Shown: positions 26,445 through 35,314 of the stretch, one piece after another
How positions within the stretch are numbered: position 1 is the first letter of the stretch
How the letters are laid out: every line of letters begins with the position of its first letter
Assembly: GCA_047638395.1 (NCBI GenBank)
Contig: JBLIMV010000004.1
Span: 148,599-212,598 of the forward strand
Direction: 5' to 3'
Source: CAXBCP01 sp047638395
GTDB lineage: Bacteria; Pseudomonadota; Alphaproteobacteria; MPNO01; UBA830
Length of the DNA stretch: 64,000 bases
Position numbers and translations under genes: made by a program
The notes under the pieces: generated by a model
Databases searched by the model: none
What the model saw: the letters and a program-made list of their open reading frames with translations, nothing else
Told to the model about the DNA's origin: nothing

Positions 26445-27767
26445 CTAAGCGCCTTCGATCACCGCACGGCATTCGCCGAAGCCGATTCCGCGCGCACCAT
26501 CACGTTCGCACCAGGCGCGCATGATCAGCTCATCACCATCACCGAGAAACTTGCGCTCCTCACCGGTCGGCAGGGAAATGGGGTTCGCACCGCGCTTGGT
26601 GATCTCGAGGATCGAGCCGTAGGAATCTTCTGTCGCACCGGAAATCGTGCCGGTCCCCATCATGTCGCCAGGCCGCAGGTTACAGCCGTTCGACGTGTGA
26701 TGGGTCAGCATCTGGAATATCGTCCAGTACAGGTTCTGCATATTGGTGACGGCCAGAATTTCGGCGGGCACATCCTCGGCACGCATCTTCGCGGATGCGA
26801 TAGACACTTCGATCTGCACATCGAACCCCCCCTCTGCTTCGTTTGCATCCGACGACAGATACGGCAACGGCGTCGGATCGCCATCGGGCCGCTGATAGGC
26901 GCCGCTGCGGAAGGGTGCCAGCGCTTCCATTGTGACGACCCAGGGCGAGACGTGCGATGCAAAGCTTTTCGCCAGAAACGGCCCCAACGGCTGGTATTCC
27001 CATGCCTGGATATCGCGGGCAGACCAATCGTTCAGAATACTGAGCCCGAAGATGTGATCTTCCGCTTCCCCGATCGACACCGGCTGTCCCAGCGGGTTCC
27101 CCGGCCCGACATAAAACGCGATCTCGGTTTCATAATCGAATGCCATGGACGGGCCGAAAGACGGCACATCCGCATCCGGTGCCTTGGTCTGTCCTACGGG
27201 GCGCTTGCAGGTTTCGCCGCTGACAATGATCGACGACGCACGACCGTGATAGGCAATCGGGATATGTTTGTAGTTCGGCATCAGCGGATTGTCGGGCCGC
27301 AACATCATGCCGACATTGGTCGCGTGAAAAATTGACGAATAAAAATCGGTGTAGTCGCCGATCTGCGCCGGCAGACGCATGGTCACATCGGCCTGTGCCA
27401 CGAGGATTTCACCCGCCAGGGCCTCAGCTGCTTCGCCCTCCTCGGTGTCGTAGCGCAGCGCCTTTGATGCCGCCGCACGCAGGGCCGACCAGTGCTGACC
27501 GCCCATGGCCATCAGACCGTTCAGCGTCTCGCCCGCACAGGCGCCCGCCGCGTCATCCGCTACACCGCCAATAACACCCTTGGCACGCGCAGCCGTGACG
27601 TCGAGGATCATGTCGCCGATGGCAATACCGACAGCTCCCTTGCCGGTCCGCGGGTCGGTATAGACGCCGAATGGCAGGTTCTGGACCGGGAAATCGGCGC
27701 CGGGTTCATTGGCGCTGTCGACCCAGCTTGTCAGGGCCGCGTCGTGCGTTTCGTTCAGCTTCGGCAT
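26445..27767 (-). CDS. fahA: fumarylacetoacetase
   Basis: 440 residues, in line with bacterial and eukaryotic FAH (about 420). N-terminal domain pattern NLPFGVYTDPRTGKGAVGIAIGD and the catalytic domain FHATNVGMMLRPDNPLMPNYKHIPIAYHGRASSI (split for description: DFYSSIFHATNVG near 140, YHGRASS near 173), then AFDYETEIAFYVG and LLNDWSARDIQAWEYQPLG-type text carry the metal ligands and catalytic His/Asp/Glu residues. It hydrolyses fumarylacetoacetate to fumarate and acetoacetate, the last step of tyrosine/homogentisate breakdown. It follows hmgA with a 2-bp gap in one operon. The maleylacetoacetate isomerase gene is not in the window. Confidence 0.96.
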   Translation of the reverse strand: MPKLNETHDAALTSWVDSANEPGADFPVQNLPFGVYTDPRTGKGAVGIAIGDMILDVTAARAKGVIGGVADDAAGACAGETLNGLMAMGGQHWSALRAAASKALRYDTEEGEAAEALAGEILVAQADVTMRLPAQIGDYTDFYSSIFHATNVGMMLRPDNPLMPNYKHIPIAYHGRASSIIVSGETCKRPVGQTKAPDADVPSFGPSMAFDYETEIAFYVGPGNPLGQPVSIGEAEDHIFGLSILNDWSARDIQAWEYQPLGPFLAKSFASHVSPWVVTMEALAPFRSGAYQRPDGDPTPLPYLSSDANEAEGGFDVQIEVSIASAKMRAEDVPAEILAVTNMQNLYWTIFQMLTHHTSNGCNLRPGDMMGTGTISGATEDSYGSILEITKRGANPISLPTGEERKFLGDGDELIMRAWCERDGARGIGFGECRAVIEGA

Positions 27768-27769
27768 GT

Positions 27770-29080
27770 CTATTTCTTTCCGTTGAAATTCTTCTTAAGC
27801 CCCTGCCAGCAATCCTGGTAGCCGGCCTGAATTTGCGGGCTGGTCGCCGCCCAGTCGGTGAGTTTGATCGGATAGCGGGTTTCGAACATGAAGGCCATGG
27901 TCTCGCCGAGGAATTCCGGCTTCAGCTCGGCGTTCGTTGCTTTCTGATAGGCGCCATCATCCGGCCCGTGCGCCGACATCAGATTGTGAAGGCTTGCCCC
28001 ACCGGGCACAAAGCCTTCGGGCTTTGCATCGTACTGGCCAAGGATCAGCCCCATGAACTCGCTCATGAAGTTGCGGTGATACCAGGGCGGGCGGAACGTG
28101 TGCTCACCGACCAGCCAGCGTGGCGGGAAGATGACGAAATCGACATTGGCGAGCCCCGCCGGGCCCGATGGCGACGTCAGCACCGTAAAGATCGACGGGT
28201 CGGGATGATCGAAGCTGATCGAGCCGACCGCCATGAATTTGGCGAGATCGTATTTATACGGTCCCAGATTGCCGTGCCACGCGACCACGTCGAGCGGCGA
28301 ATGACCGATGGGTGCCGACCAGAGATTGCCGCCGAACTTTGCGACCAGCTCAAACTCTCCCTCGATATCCTCGAACGACGCTACAGGCGACAGAAAATCG
28401 CGCGCATTCGCGAGACCGTTGGAGCCGATCGGGCCCAGATCGGGGAGACGCAGAGCGGCACCATAATTTTCGCACACATAGCCGCGTGACGGACCGTCCG
28501 GCAGGTCGGCGCGGAATTTAATGCCGCGGGGCACAACGATGATCTCGTTCGGTGCTGCCTCGACAACACCCATTTCAGCGACCAGGCGCAGACGCCCCTG
28601 CTGGGGCACGAACAGCATTTCACCGTCGGCGTTATAGAAATACCGGTCCTCCATAGACGCATTCGCCGCGTAGATATGGATGGCGATACCCGCCTGCGTA
28701 TTGGCATCGCCGTTCGCCCCAAGCGTCATCATGCCGGCGATCAGATCGGTTTTCCCGTCGGGCACCGGTGTCGGATCCCAGCGCGTCTGCTGCGGCGTCA
28801 GCACGCCTTCGTCGAAGGGAGACGTCCGCAACTTGCCGTTATCGATCTGCCGGAACGCGCCATGGACTGCTGACGGCCGCAACCGGTAGACCCAGGTCCG
28901 CAGGTTGTCGTTGCGGGGCTGTGTGAAAGCGGTGCCGCTCACCAGTTCGGCGTACAATCCATAAGGCGCGCGCTGCGGCGAGTTCTGGCCCTCCGGCAGG
29001 GCACCGGGCAGCGCTTCGGTCGCGAATTCGTTGCCAAAGCCTGACTGATAGTCGAGCTTGGTGGTGGTGACGTTATCCAT
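27770..29080 (-). CDS. hmgA: homogentisate 1,2-dioxygenase
   Basis: 436 residues from ATG 29080, chosen because AGGAGG is 8 nt upstream and the conserved start LDYQSGFGNEFATEA follows; the frame stays open upstream to 29395 without family sequence. Iron-site motifs are evident: VVAWHGNLGPYKYD near 285-300, WYHRNFMSEFMGLI near 330 and SLHNLMSAHGPD near 360, holding the two His and one Glu ligands. It cleaves the ring of homogentisate to maleylacetoacetate. It is the first gene of the hmgA-fahA operon and divergent from prfC (153 bp). Confidence 0.97.
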   Translation of the reverse strand: MDNVTTTKLDYQSGFGNEFATEALPGALPEGQNSPQRAPYGLYAELVSGTAFTQPRNDNLRTWVYRLRPSAVHGAFRQIDNGKLRTSPFDEGVLTPQQTRWDPTPVPDGKTDLIAGMMTLGANGDANTQAGIAIHIYAANASMEDRYFYNADGEMLFVPQQGRLRLVAEMGVVEAAPNEIIVVPRGIKFRADLPDGPSRGYVCENYGAALRLPDLGPIGSNGLANARDFLSPVASFEDIEGEFELVAKFGGNLWSAPIGHSPLDVVAWHGNLGPYKYDLAKFMAVGSISFDHPDPSIFTVLTSPSGPAGLANVDFVIFPPRWLVGEHTFRPPWYHRNFMSEFMGLILGQYDAKPEGFVPGGASLHNLMSAHGPDDGAYQKATNAELKPEFLGETMAFMFETRYPIKLTDWAATSPQIQAGYQDCWQGLKKNFNGKK

Positions 29081-29233
29081 AGCGCTGCCTCCTGATCGGT
29101 CCCGGTGCAACGTCATGTTAACCCGCGTCCGGTCACATGGCGATATGCAACGGATGCTGGAATTCCCCGCCGACACGCTTATATTGCGCTTCATCCCGCC
29201 CAACGGTGCGGCACCTAATTTCTGGACACAGCC

Positions 29234-30838
29234 ATGAGCGTTAATAGCGGCGAAATCGCCGCCCGGCGGACTTTCGCCATCATTTCCCACCCTGATGCGG
29301 GCAAGACGACGCTGACCGAAAAACTGCTTCTGTTCGGCGGCGCGATCCAGACGGCTGGCGCGGTGAAGGCACGAGGGGCCGCCCGCCGTGCACATTCGGA
29401 CTGGATGAAGGTCGAAGCCGAGCGGGGCATTTCGGTCGCATCATCGGTCATGACCTATGAATACGGCGGCTGCACGTTCAACCTGCTCGACACGCCCGGC
29501 CATGAAGATTTCAGCGAAGACACCTATCGCACGCTGTCCGCCGTTGATTCCGTCGTGATGGTGATCGATGCTGCACGCGGCATCCAGGCACAGACCCGCA
29601 AGCTATTCGAGGTCTGCCGGCTGCGCGACATGCCGATCATCACGTTCATCAACAAGCTCGACCGCGAGAGCCGCGAACCGTTCGATCTGTTGCAGGAGAT
29701 CGAGGAAACCCTGGCGCTCGACGTCACACCGGCGAGCTGGCCGATCGGGATGGGGCGCGATTTTCTCGGTTGCTATGACACTATCGACGACCGGCTGGTC
29801 CTGATGAAAAAAGGCAATGCATCCGGCAAAATTGCCGATGAAGGCGGCGAGGAAACAATCTGCGAAGGCGTGAACGACCCGAAGCTGGACCAGTTGCTGC
29901 CGCCGCATGCCGTCGAAAAACTGCGCGAAGAAGTGCCGATGGCGATGGGGTTGTGCCCGCCGCTCGATCTCGACGCCTATCGCGAAGGGACCCTGAGCCC
30001 GGTATTTTTTGGCAGTGCCGTCAACAATTTTGGCGTTCAGGAACTGCTCAAAGGTCTGGTTTCCATGGCGCCGCCGCCGCGCCCGCAAAAGGCCGAGCAA
30101 CGCATCGTCGATCCCGAAGAAGACCATGTGACCGGGTTCGTCTTCAAGATCCAGGCCAACATGGACCCCAAACACCGGGACCGGATCGCGTTCTTCCGTC
30201 TGTCCTCGGGCCATTTCAAACGCGGCATGAAGCTGCGCCATATCCGCAGCGGCAAGCAGATTAACCTGCACAACCCGATGCTGTTTCTCGCGCGCGACCG
30301 CGAAACCGCCGAAGACGCCTATGCAGGTGACATCATTGGCATCCCCAACCACGGCAACCTGCGGATCGGCGATTCAATAACCGACGGCGAAGAACTGCGC
30401 TTTACCGGCATTCCGAGCTTTGCACCGGAAATACTGCGCTCGGTCCACCCGACGGACCCGATGCGCGCCAAGCACCTCGGGCGCGCCTTGCAGCAGCTTG
30501 CAGAAGAAGGCGTTGCCCGCGTGTTCAAACCGCGGGTCGGCACCGACTGGATCGTCGGCGTTCTGGGCTCGTTGCAGTTTGACGTGATGGCGGACCGGAT
30601 CCGGTTCGAATACGACGTGCCGGTTAGGTTCGAAACCTCATCCCTGCATACCGCACGCTGGGTCGAAGCAGACGATCACAACATGCTGAAGAAATTTCTC
30701 GACGCGAATAGCGGTGCGGTTGCCGAAGATCACGACAAGATGCCGGTTTTCCTGGCGCGCAACGCCTGGCATCTCGACAACGCTGCCGAGGAATGGCCGG
30801 ACGTGCGTTTCCTGAAAACAAAGGAACAGACGCAGTAG
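29234..30838 (+). CDS. prfC: peptide chain release factor 3
   Basis: 534 residues, close to the E. coli length of 529. GTPase motifs: SHPDAGKTTLTEKLL (G1) near 17-31, DTPGHEDFSEDTYRTL (G3) near 82-97 and NKLDRE (G4) near 137. The sequence AKHLGRALQQLAEEGVARVF in domain III and the C-terminus are typical of RF3 rather than EF-G. It recycles RF1/RF2 from the ribosome after termination. Start ATG 29234 directly precedes the family N-terminus. In a genome that recodes UGA, RF3 can influence competition between RF2 and SelB at UGA codons; that link is inferred, not shown here. Confidence 0.96.
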   Translation: MSVNSGEIAARRTFAIISHPDAGKTTLTEKLLLFGGAIQTAGAVKARGAARRAHSDWMKVEAERGISVASSVMTYEYGGCTFNLLDTPGHEDFSEDTYRTLSAVDSVVMVIDAARGIQAQTRKLFEVCRLRDMPIITFINKLDRESREPFDLLQEIEETLALDVTPASWPIGMGRDFLGCYDTIDDRLVLMKKGNASGKIADEGGEETICEGVNDPKLDQLLPPHAVEKLREEVPMAMGLCPPLDLDAYREGTLSPVFFGSAVNNFGVQELLKGLVSMAPPPRPQKAEQRIVDPEEDHVTGFVFKIQANMDPKHRDRIAFFRLSSGHFKRGMKLRHIRSGKQINLHNPMLFLARDRETAEDAYAGDIIGIPNHGNLRIGDSITDGEELRFTGIPSFAPEILRSVHPTDPMRAKHLGRALQQLAEEGVARVFKPRVGTDWIVGVLGSLQFDVMADRIRFEYDVPVRFETSSLHTARWVEADDHNMLKKFLDANSGAVAEDHDKMPVFLARNAWHLDNAAEEWPDVRFLKTKEQTQ

Positions 30839-30854
30839 GACCGATGGGCAGGCG

Positions 30855-31547
30855 TTACTTCGCGCCGGCCGCCTTCAGAATCTGCACCATCTCGTCGAAT
30901 CCATGATGCTGCGCCAGCTGCAAAGGCGTCACACCGCTGCCGTCGGCAATATTCACGTCGGCCCCGGCATCCACCAGCGCTGTCAGGCAGGCGATATGGT
31001 TCGCCCCGCCATCGCCGAGCACGATGGATTCGATCAATGCCGTCCAGTTGAGATTGTTCACATGGTCAAGCGGCGCCCCCGCGGCGATCAAAGTTTTAAC
31101 GACCTCCACATGACCAAGATGAGCGGCCGCGATTAACGCTGTGCCGTCATACGGGCTGGTTGTCTGCCCGGCCTTGGCGCCACCTGCGATCACCAGTTTG
31201 AGCATCTTCGGGTCATTGGCAACCGAGGCGATGGTGACCGCGTCATAGCGATCCCGTTCAAGCGCATCAACATCGGCGCCGCTGACCATCAACGCGGTCG
31301 CGGAATCGTATCGCTTTACATAGGCCGCCACCATCAGAGGCGTTCTGCCATAGGCATCCCGGGCGTTCAGTTTCGTCTTGTCGGCGCCGATCCGATGGAT
31401 CGCGGCGATATCGCCCTTGGCCGCCGCCGCGTGCAAACCCGTATAAGCCGCGTACTCTGCCTTGCTGGGTGCGACCTGGGCCGTTGCGGGAACCACCACC
31501 CCGCCAACCGCCCACATCGTGAGCAGGACAATCGCGGGCCGGATCAT
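30855..31547 (-). CDS. exported ankyrin-repeat protein
   Basis: 230 residues with a signal peptide (about 1-24, ending PATAQ). From residue 35 onward there are five or six 33-residue ankyrin repeats, recognisable by GRTPLMVAAYVKR, GTALIAAAHLGHVEVVKTLIAAGA, NWTALIESIVLGDGG and GVTPLQLAQHHGFDEMVQILKAAGA. It should be a periplasmic protein-protein interaction module. The gene overlaps iorB by 4 bp (31544-31547), so it is the third gene of the iorA-iorB operon. An ankyrin protein tied to a cytoplasmic keto-acid oxidoreductase is unexpected, and its partner is unknown. Confidence 0.88.
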   Translation of the reverse strand: MIRPAIVLLTMWAVGGVVVPATAQVAPSKAEYAAYTGLHAAAAKGDIAAIHRIGADKTKLNARDAYGRTPLMVAAYVKRYDSATALMVSGADVDALERDRYDAVTIASVANDPKMLKLVIAGGAKAGQTTSPYDGTALIAAAHLGHVEVVKTLIAAGAPLDHVNNLNWTALIESIVLGDGGANHIACLTALVDAGADVNIADGSGVTPLQLAQHHGFDEMVQILKAAGAK

Positions 31548-33055
31548 TCTGCTGCCTGGCGGGCGGCCGGTACCGGCTGAGCCGATGCCGACAACGCCCG
31601 GGCGAGGGTTTCGCCTTCGGGATCTGCAAGCGCGGCATCGCGGGCAGCCGCAATATTGGCCGCCGCTGACGCTGCATCGGTTTCACCAGCGAGGACGGGG
31701 CCGATCAGGGCTGCGTTGATACGTCCGAAATTACCGGTGCCGCGCACATGGGTATCGCTGTATCCCTTGATCAAACGCGCACATTCGGCGACCTCGGCAG
31801 CAAGGCGCGCATTCAAAACCTGCGATTGCGAGACAAGCCCCAACCACGCCTCGATCGATTCCTGTTCGCGACGGAAGCGCCAGGTACGGCGACGCCAGCG
31901 ACGCATCCCGGCAAGCGTCTTCAGTTTCAGAAAGCCGGTGACCGAGGATGAATTCAGTTCCATCCCTTTATGCCAGTTTCGAAGTTTCTCGGATTTTTCC
32001 GCCCGCGCCAGGACCATCCGCGCGATGCCTTCGGGCAGCACGTCGCAAAACTCGGCGATACCGGGCTTGAGAAACTCGGTCACGATGACTGAATCGCCAT
32101 TGACGGCCCCTGTCTCCGCCCGGATACGGGCAAGGCGCTCGGGGCGCGTTTTGGCCTGCGCAACACGGATGACATCTTCGAACGACATCCGCACCGCAAG
32201 GTATTTGGCAACCCGCGCCAGCACATCGATATCGCCTCCGGCAAACGGCGCCAGCCGGTCAAGATAGAGATCGGCATAAGCGACATCCTGGAAATCGATC
32301 AGCCGCCGGACGGCATGGTCCAGCGTCACCTGCACATCCGACGGGAATGTCCCGGCCCGCTCTATAAGGTTGGCACCAACGACGACATGGGCAAACCGGT
32401 CTTCCGGCTGCAACGCCTGTACCGCGACATCGCCCTTCGCCGCCTTAAGCCCCGCCTCAAAGCCGGCAAGGTTGGCATCGACCGCTTTGCCTTCGGCACG
32501 GATACCGGCACGGAATGTTTCGTCGTCGATCGGCAGCGCGCCGCACCCGGCGATCGCCCCCAGCAACACCGCGCTGATATGCGCGCCGGCGTTCCGCGAC
32601 GCATCTTCCATATCGAAAAATATCTGCGACTTCGACCGCTCACCCGCCACCTGGACAAGCTGCTTTGCGTCGGCCCGACCATCGCCCATTTTCATCTTTT
32701 CGGACGTCGCGAATACGCGGTGGGTCGAGGCAATCAGCAGCGTTCGGTCAGGTGTGACGTAGCCGGACTGAATTTGCCGGCCGGTTTCCAGCAACTCCGA
32801 AGAGGCGAAAACATCGATCTCGCCCGGCGACGGGCTGAGCGCAAAGATCGGCTCGGCATTGCCAATTTCATCCCAGGCCTGCGGCCAGATTTCGACGTAA
32901 TAGGTCGTCGCCCCGGTCCGCTGCGCGACACCGGGAATAGAGGTCGCCTGTACCGGCAGGTTGCTGTCCTGCGCGGCGTTAACGATCCAGCTTGTCAGCA
33001 CGCCGCCGCCCTCGCCGCCGAGGGCCGCAACCAATAATGTCAGCGGCGCGGTCAT
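31544..33055 (-). CDS. iorB: indolepyruvate oxidoreductase subunit beta
   Basis: 503 residues, longer than archaeal IorB (about 200) and like the extended proteobacterial form. The first 200 residues are the gamma-type pyruvate oxidoreductase domain: LLVAALGGEGGGVLTSWIV near 6-24, SIPGVAQRTGATTYYVEI near 40-57 and SPSPGEIDVFASSELLE. The C-terminal 300 residues are the DUF6537-like part found in these proteins. With IorA it oxidises arylpyruvates to aryl-acyl-CoA, reducing ferredoxin. It overlaps iorA by 4 bp (33052-33055) and the ankyrin gene by 4 bp. Together with hmgA-fahA, this makes two aromatic amino acid routes in 9 kb. Confidence 0.92.
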   Translation of the reverse strand: MTAPLTLLVAALGGEGGGVLTSWIVNAAQDSNLPVQATSIPGVAQRTGATTYYVEIWPQAWDEIGNAEPIFALSPSPGEIDVFASSELLETGRQIQSGYVTPDRTLLIASTHRVFATSEKMKMGDGRADAKQLVQVAGERSKSQIFFDMEDASRNAGAHISAVLLGAIAGCGALPIDDETFRAGIRAEGKAVDANLAGFEAGLKAAKGDVAVQALQPEDRFAHVVVGANLIERAGTFPSDVQVTLDHAVRRLIDFQDVAYADLYLDRLAPFAGGDIDVLARVAKYLAVRMSFEDVIRVAQAKTRPERLARIRAETGAVNGDSVIVTEFLKPGIAEFCDVLPEGIARMVLARAEKSEKLRNWHKGMELNSSSVTGFLKLKTLAGMRRWRRRTWRFRREQESIEAWLGLVSQSQVLNARLAAEVAECARLIKGYSDTHVRGTGNFGRINAALIGPVLAGETDAASAAANIAAARDAALADPEGETLARALSASAQPVPAARQAAE

Positions 33056-35190
33056 GCGCTGTGCCCTCCGAGCAGACCGATCACCGATTTGCGCATCCCT
33101 TCGACGGCACGCTCCAGCATGCCGGGGTTGCGCACCCGTTCAGCCCGGTAAAAGGATGGACACAGCACCGCGGCATGGCTGACCTCGCCGCACAGCCCGC
33201 AACCGACGCAGCTGTTATTGACGCTGGCGACCGGATCGTCACGCAGAGGATCGGGATTGGGTTTGATCGTCAGGCTGGGACAGCCGGACAGGCGGATACA
33301 GGAGTGATCGCCGGTGCAGACCTCGTCATCGATGCCGAAGCGCGGCAGTTCCACCCGTTTGCCGCTTTTAAGCTTTTCGGCGTTCTCGCCGCGCAGGCGG
33401 CGCTGGCGGGCAAGCTGACATTCGCCATCGGCGATGATGATCTTCAGGCCTTTTTCGGGCGTTGTCAGCGCTTCGCGCAGGGTATCGACCATCTCGGCGA
33501 CCGAATACGTGCGGACCGTCCGCATCCAGGGCACACCGAGACTTTTGAGCGTCTTTTCAATCGACATACCGGGATTGCGCCCGCCCCGTCCCTTCGCGCT
33601 AGACGGGATGAACTGCTGACCGGTCGCAGACGTAAAGCCGTTCTGCATGATCACCAGAATGGAATCGCCCTCATTGAGCATGGTCGCGATCACGCCGGTG
33701 GTCAGACCGTTATGCCAGAAACCGCCATCACCCATGATCGAGATCGAGCGTTTTTCCTGAAACGGCGCGACAGCCGCAGCACTGGCAAGCGACATCCCGT
33801 ACCCGAGAATGGAATTCCCCATCGAGAACGGCTCAAACGTCGCAAAGGCGTGGCAGCCGATATCGGCCGCGATATGGACTTTGCCGACGTCTTCCTGCAG
33901 CAGTTTGAGTGCCGAAAATACCGGGCGTTCGGGACAACCCGTACAGAACTGCGGCGGGCGCGGCGGCAACGCCGTCGGGAACGCGGCCTCGGCGCCGGCC
34001 ATAGCGGCACCGATACGGTCTGCCTCAGCCCGGATATGCGCGGGATCGCCGATGCCAAGCCCCTCGGCCTCGATAAAACCCATCAGGCCCTGATGCATGA
34101 CAGCCCCGTTATATTCGCCCGCCATCGGGAACACGTCCTTGCCGTGAAGACGGGTCTGGATATCCGCTTTACGCAGGATCGTGTTGATCTGGTGTTCGAT
34201 ATATTCGGGATTGCCCTCTTCGATCACAAGAACCGCATCTTTTCCGGCGGCGAAGTCGGTCACCTGATCGGGGACTAGCGGGAACACCACGTTGAGGACC
34301 ATCAGCGGAATTTTGCTGTTGCCGAAATCATCGGCAAGACCGAGCCGGGCAAGACGGCGGATGAGCGTATTGTACAACCCGCCGGGGACGATGATACCGA
34401 GCCGTTCGATATCGCCGCTGAAGAATTCGTTGAGCTTATTATCCCGGATGAATTTCTGAGCCGCCGGCAGGCGCTGTTCCACCTTCAGTTTCTCCTGCGA
34501 GAACGTGACAGGCGGGTGGGCGAGTTTGCTGTAGTCAAACGGTGCAGGTTCTTTCTGGCGTTCCCGCGTGTTGATCGGCGGCTTTTTATTGTCCTTGGCG
34601 ATAAACCGTCCCTGCACATGACAGGACCGGATGCGCAGCTGCATGATCACCGGTGTATTGGATGCTTCAGACAGCTCGAACGAATTTTCGACCATATCGA
34701 CGATGGATGTCAGATTAGGGCGCGGGTCGACCATCCACATGCTCGATTTCATCGCCATCGACAGGGTTCGTTCCTGAATGACGCTGGCGCCTTCGCCGTA
34801 ATCTTCGCCGCTGACAATCAGCGCGCCGCCGATCACCCCCGGTGAGGCCAGATTGCTGAGCGCATCGGCGGCGACGTTGGTGCCGACGATGGACTTCCAG
34901 CCGACCGCGCCACGCAGCGGATAATTAATCGATGCGCCGAGCATGGCCGCCGCGGCGGCTTCGTTCGTGCCGGTCTCAACGTGGATGCCCATTTCATCCA
35001 TCAGTTCTTCGGCATCGAGCAGCACGTCGAGCAAATGTGAGACCGGCGCTCCCTGGTACCCGCCGACATAGGCGACACCCGACTGAAGCAGGCCCTTGGT
35101 GACCGCGAGGATCCCTTCACCGTGAAAGACCTCGCCATCGCCAAGACGCAGCGATTCGACTTCCTTGCTGAATGATCTTTCGGCGCTCAT
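33052..35190 (-). CDS. iorA: indolepyruvate ferredoxin oxidoreductase subunit alpha
   Basis: 712 residues from ATG 35190 with GGGGAG upstream. Domain order: pyrimidine-binding domain with GGYQGAPVSHLLDVL near 43, GTNEAAAAAMLGAS near 76; middle domain; TPP-binding domain with CTGCPERP near 418 and GDGGFWHNG near 487; and two C-terminal ferredoxin-type clusters, CTGDHSCIRLSGCPS near 625 and CVGCGLCGEVSHAAVLCPS near 665. It decarboxylates indolepyruvate and related arylpyruvates with TPP and passes electrons through the clusters. It heads the iorA-iorB-ankyrin operon and is divergent from selA (124 bp between starts). Confidence 0.95.
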   Translation of the reverse strand: MSAERSFSKEVESLRLGDGEVFHGEGILAVTKGLLQSGVAYVGGYQGAPVSHLLDVLLDAEELMDEMGIHVETGTNEAAAAAMLGASINYPLRGAVGWKSIVGTNVAADALSNLASPGVIGGALIVSGEDYGEGASVIQERTLSMAMKSSMWMVDPRPNLTSIVDMVENSFELSEASNTPVIMQLRIRSCHVQGRFIAKDNKKPPINTRERQKEPAPFDYSKLAHPPVTFSQEKLKVEQRLPAAQKFIRDNKLNEFFSGDIERLGIIVPGGLYNTLIRRLARLGLADDFGNSKIPLMVLNVVFPLVPDQVTDFAAGKDAVLVIEEGNPEYIEHQINTILRKADIQTRLHGKDVFPMAGEYNGAVMHQGLMGFIEAEGLGIGDPAHIRAEADRIGAAMAGAEAAFPTALPPRPPQFCTGCPERPVFSALKLLQEDVGKVHIAADIGCHAFATFEPFSMGNSILGYGMSLASAAAVAPFQEKRSISIMGDGGFWHNGLTTGVIATMLNEGDSILVIMQNGFTSATGQQFIPSSAKGRGGRNPGMSIEKTLKSLGVPWMRTVRTYSVAEMVDTLREALTTPEKGLKIIIADGECQLARQRRLRGENAEKLKSGKRVELPRFGIDDEVCTGDHSCIRLSGCPSLTIKPNPDPLRDDPVASVNNSCVGCGLCGEVSHAAVLCPSFYRAERVRNPGMLERAVEGMRKSVIGLLGGHSA

Positions 35191-35314
35191 ATCCGTCTCC
35201 CCTGATGCCTGTAACGGCAAACTTCAACGCGTTTTATACGCGGATTTCACAATATTGGCACGAGTCCATCACGCTGATTGCCTATCCCGCCACAGGCAGT
35301 ATTCTCCCGGCAAC

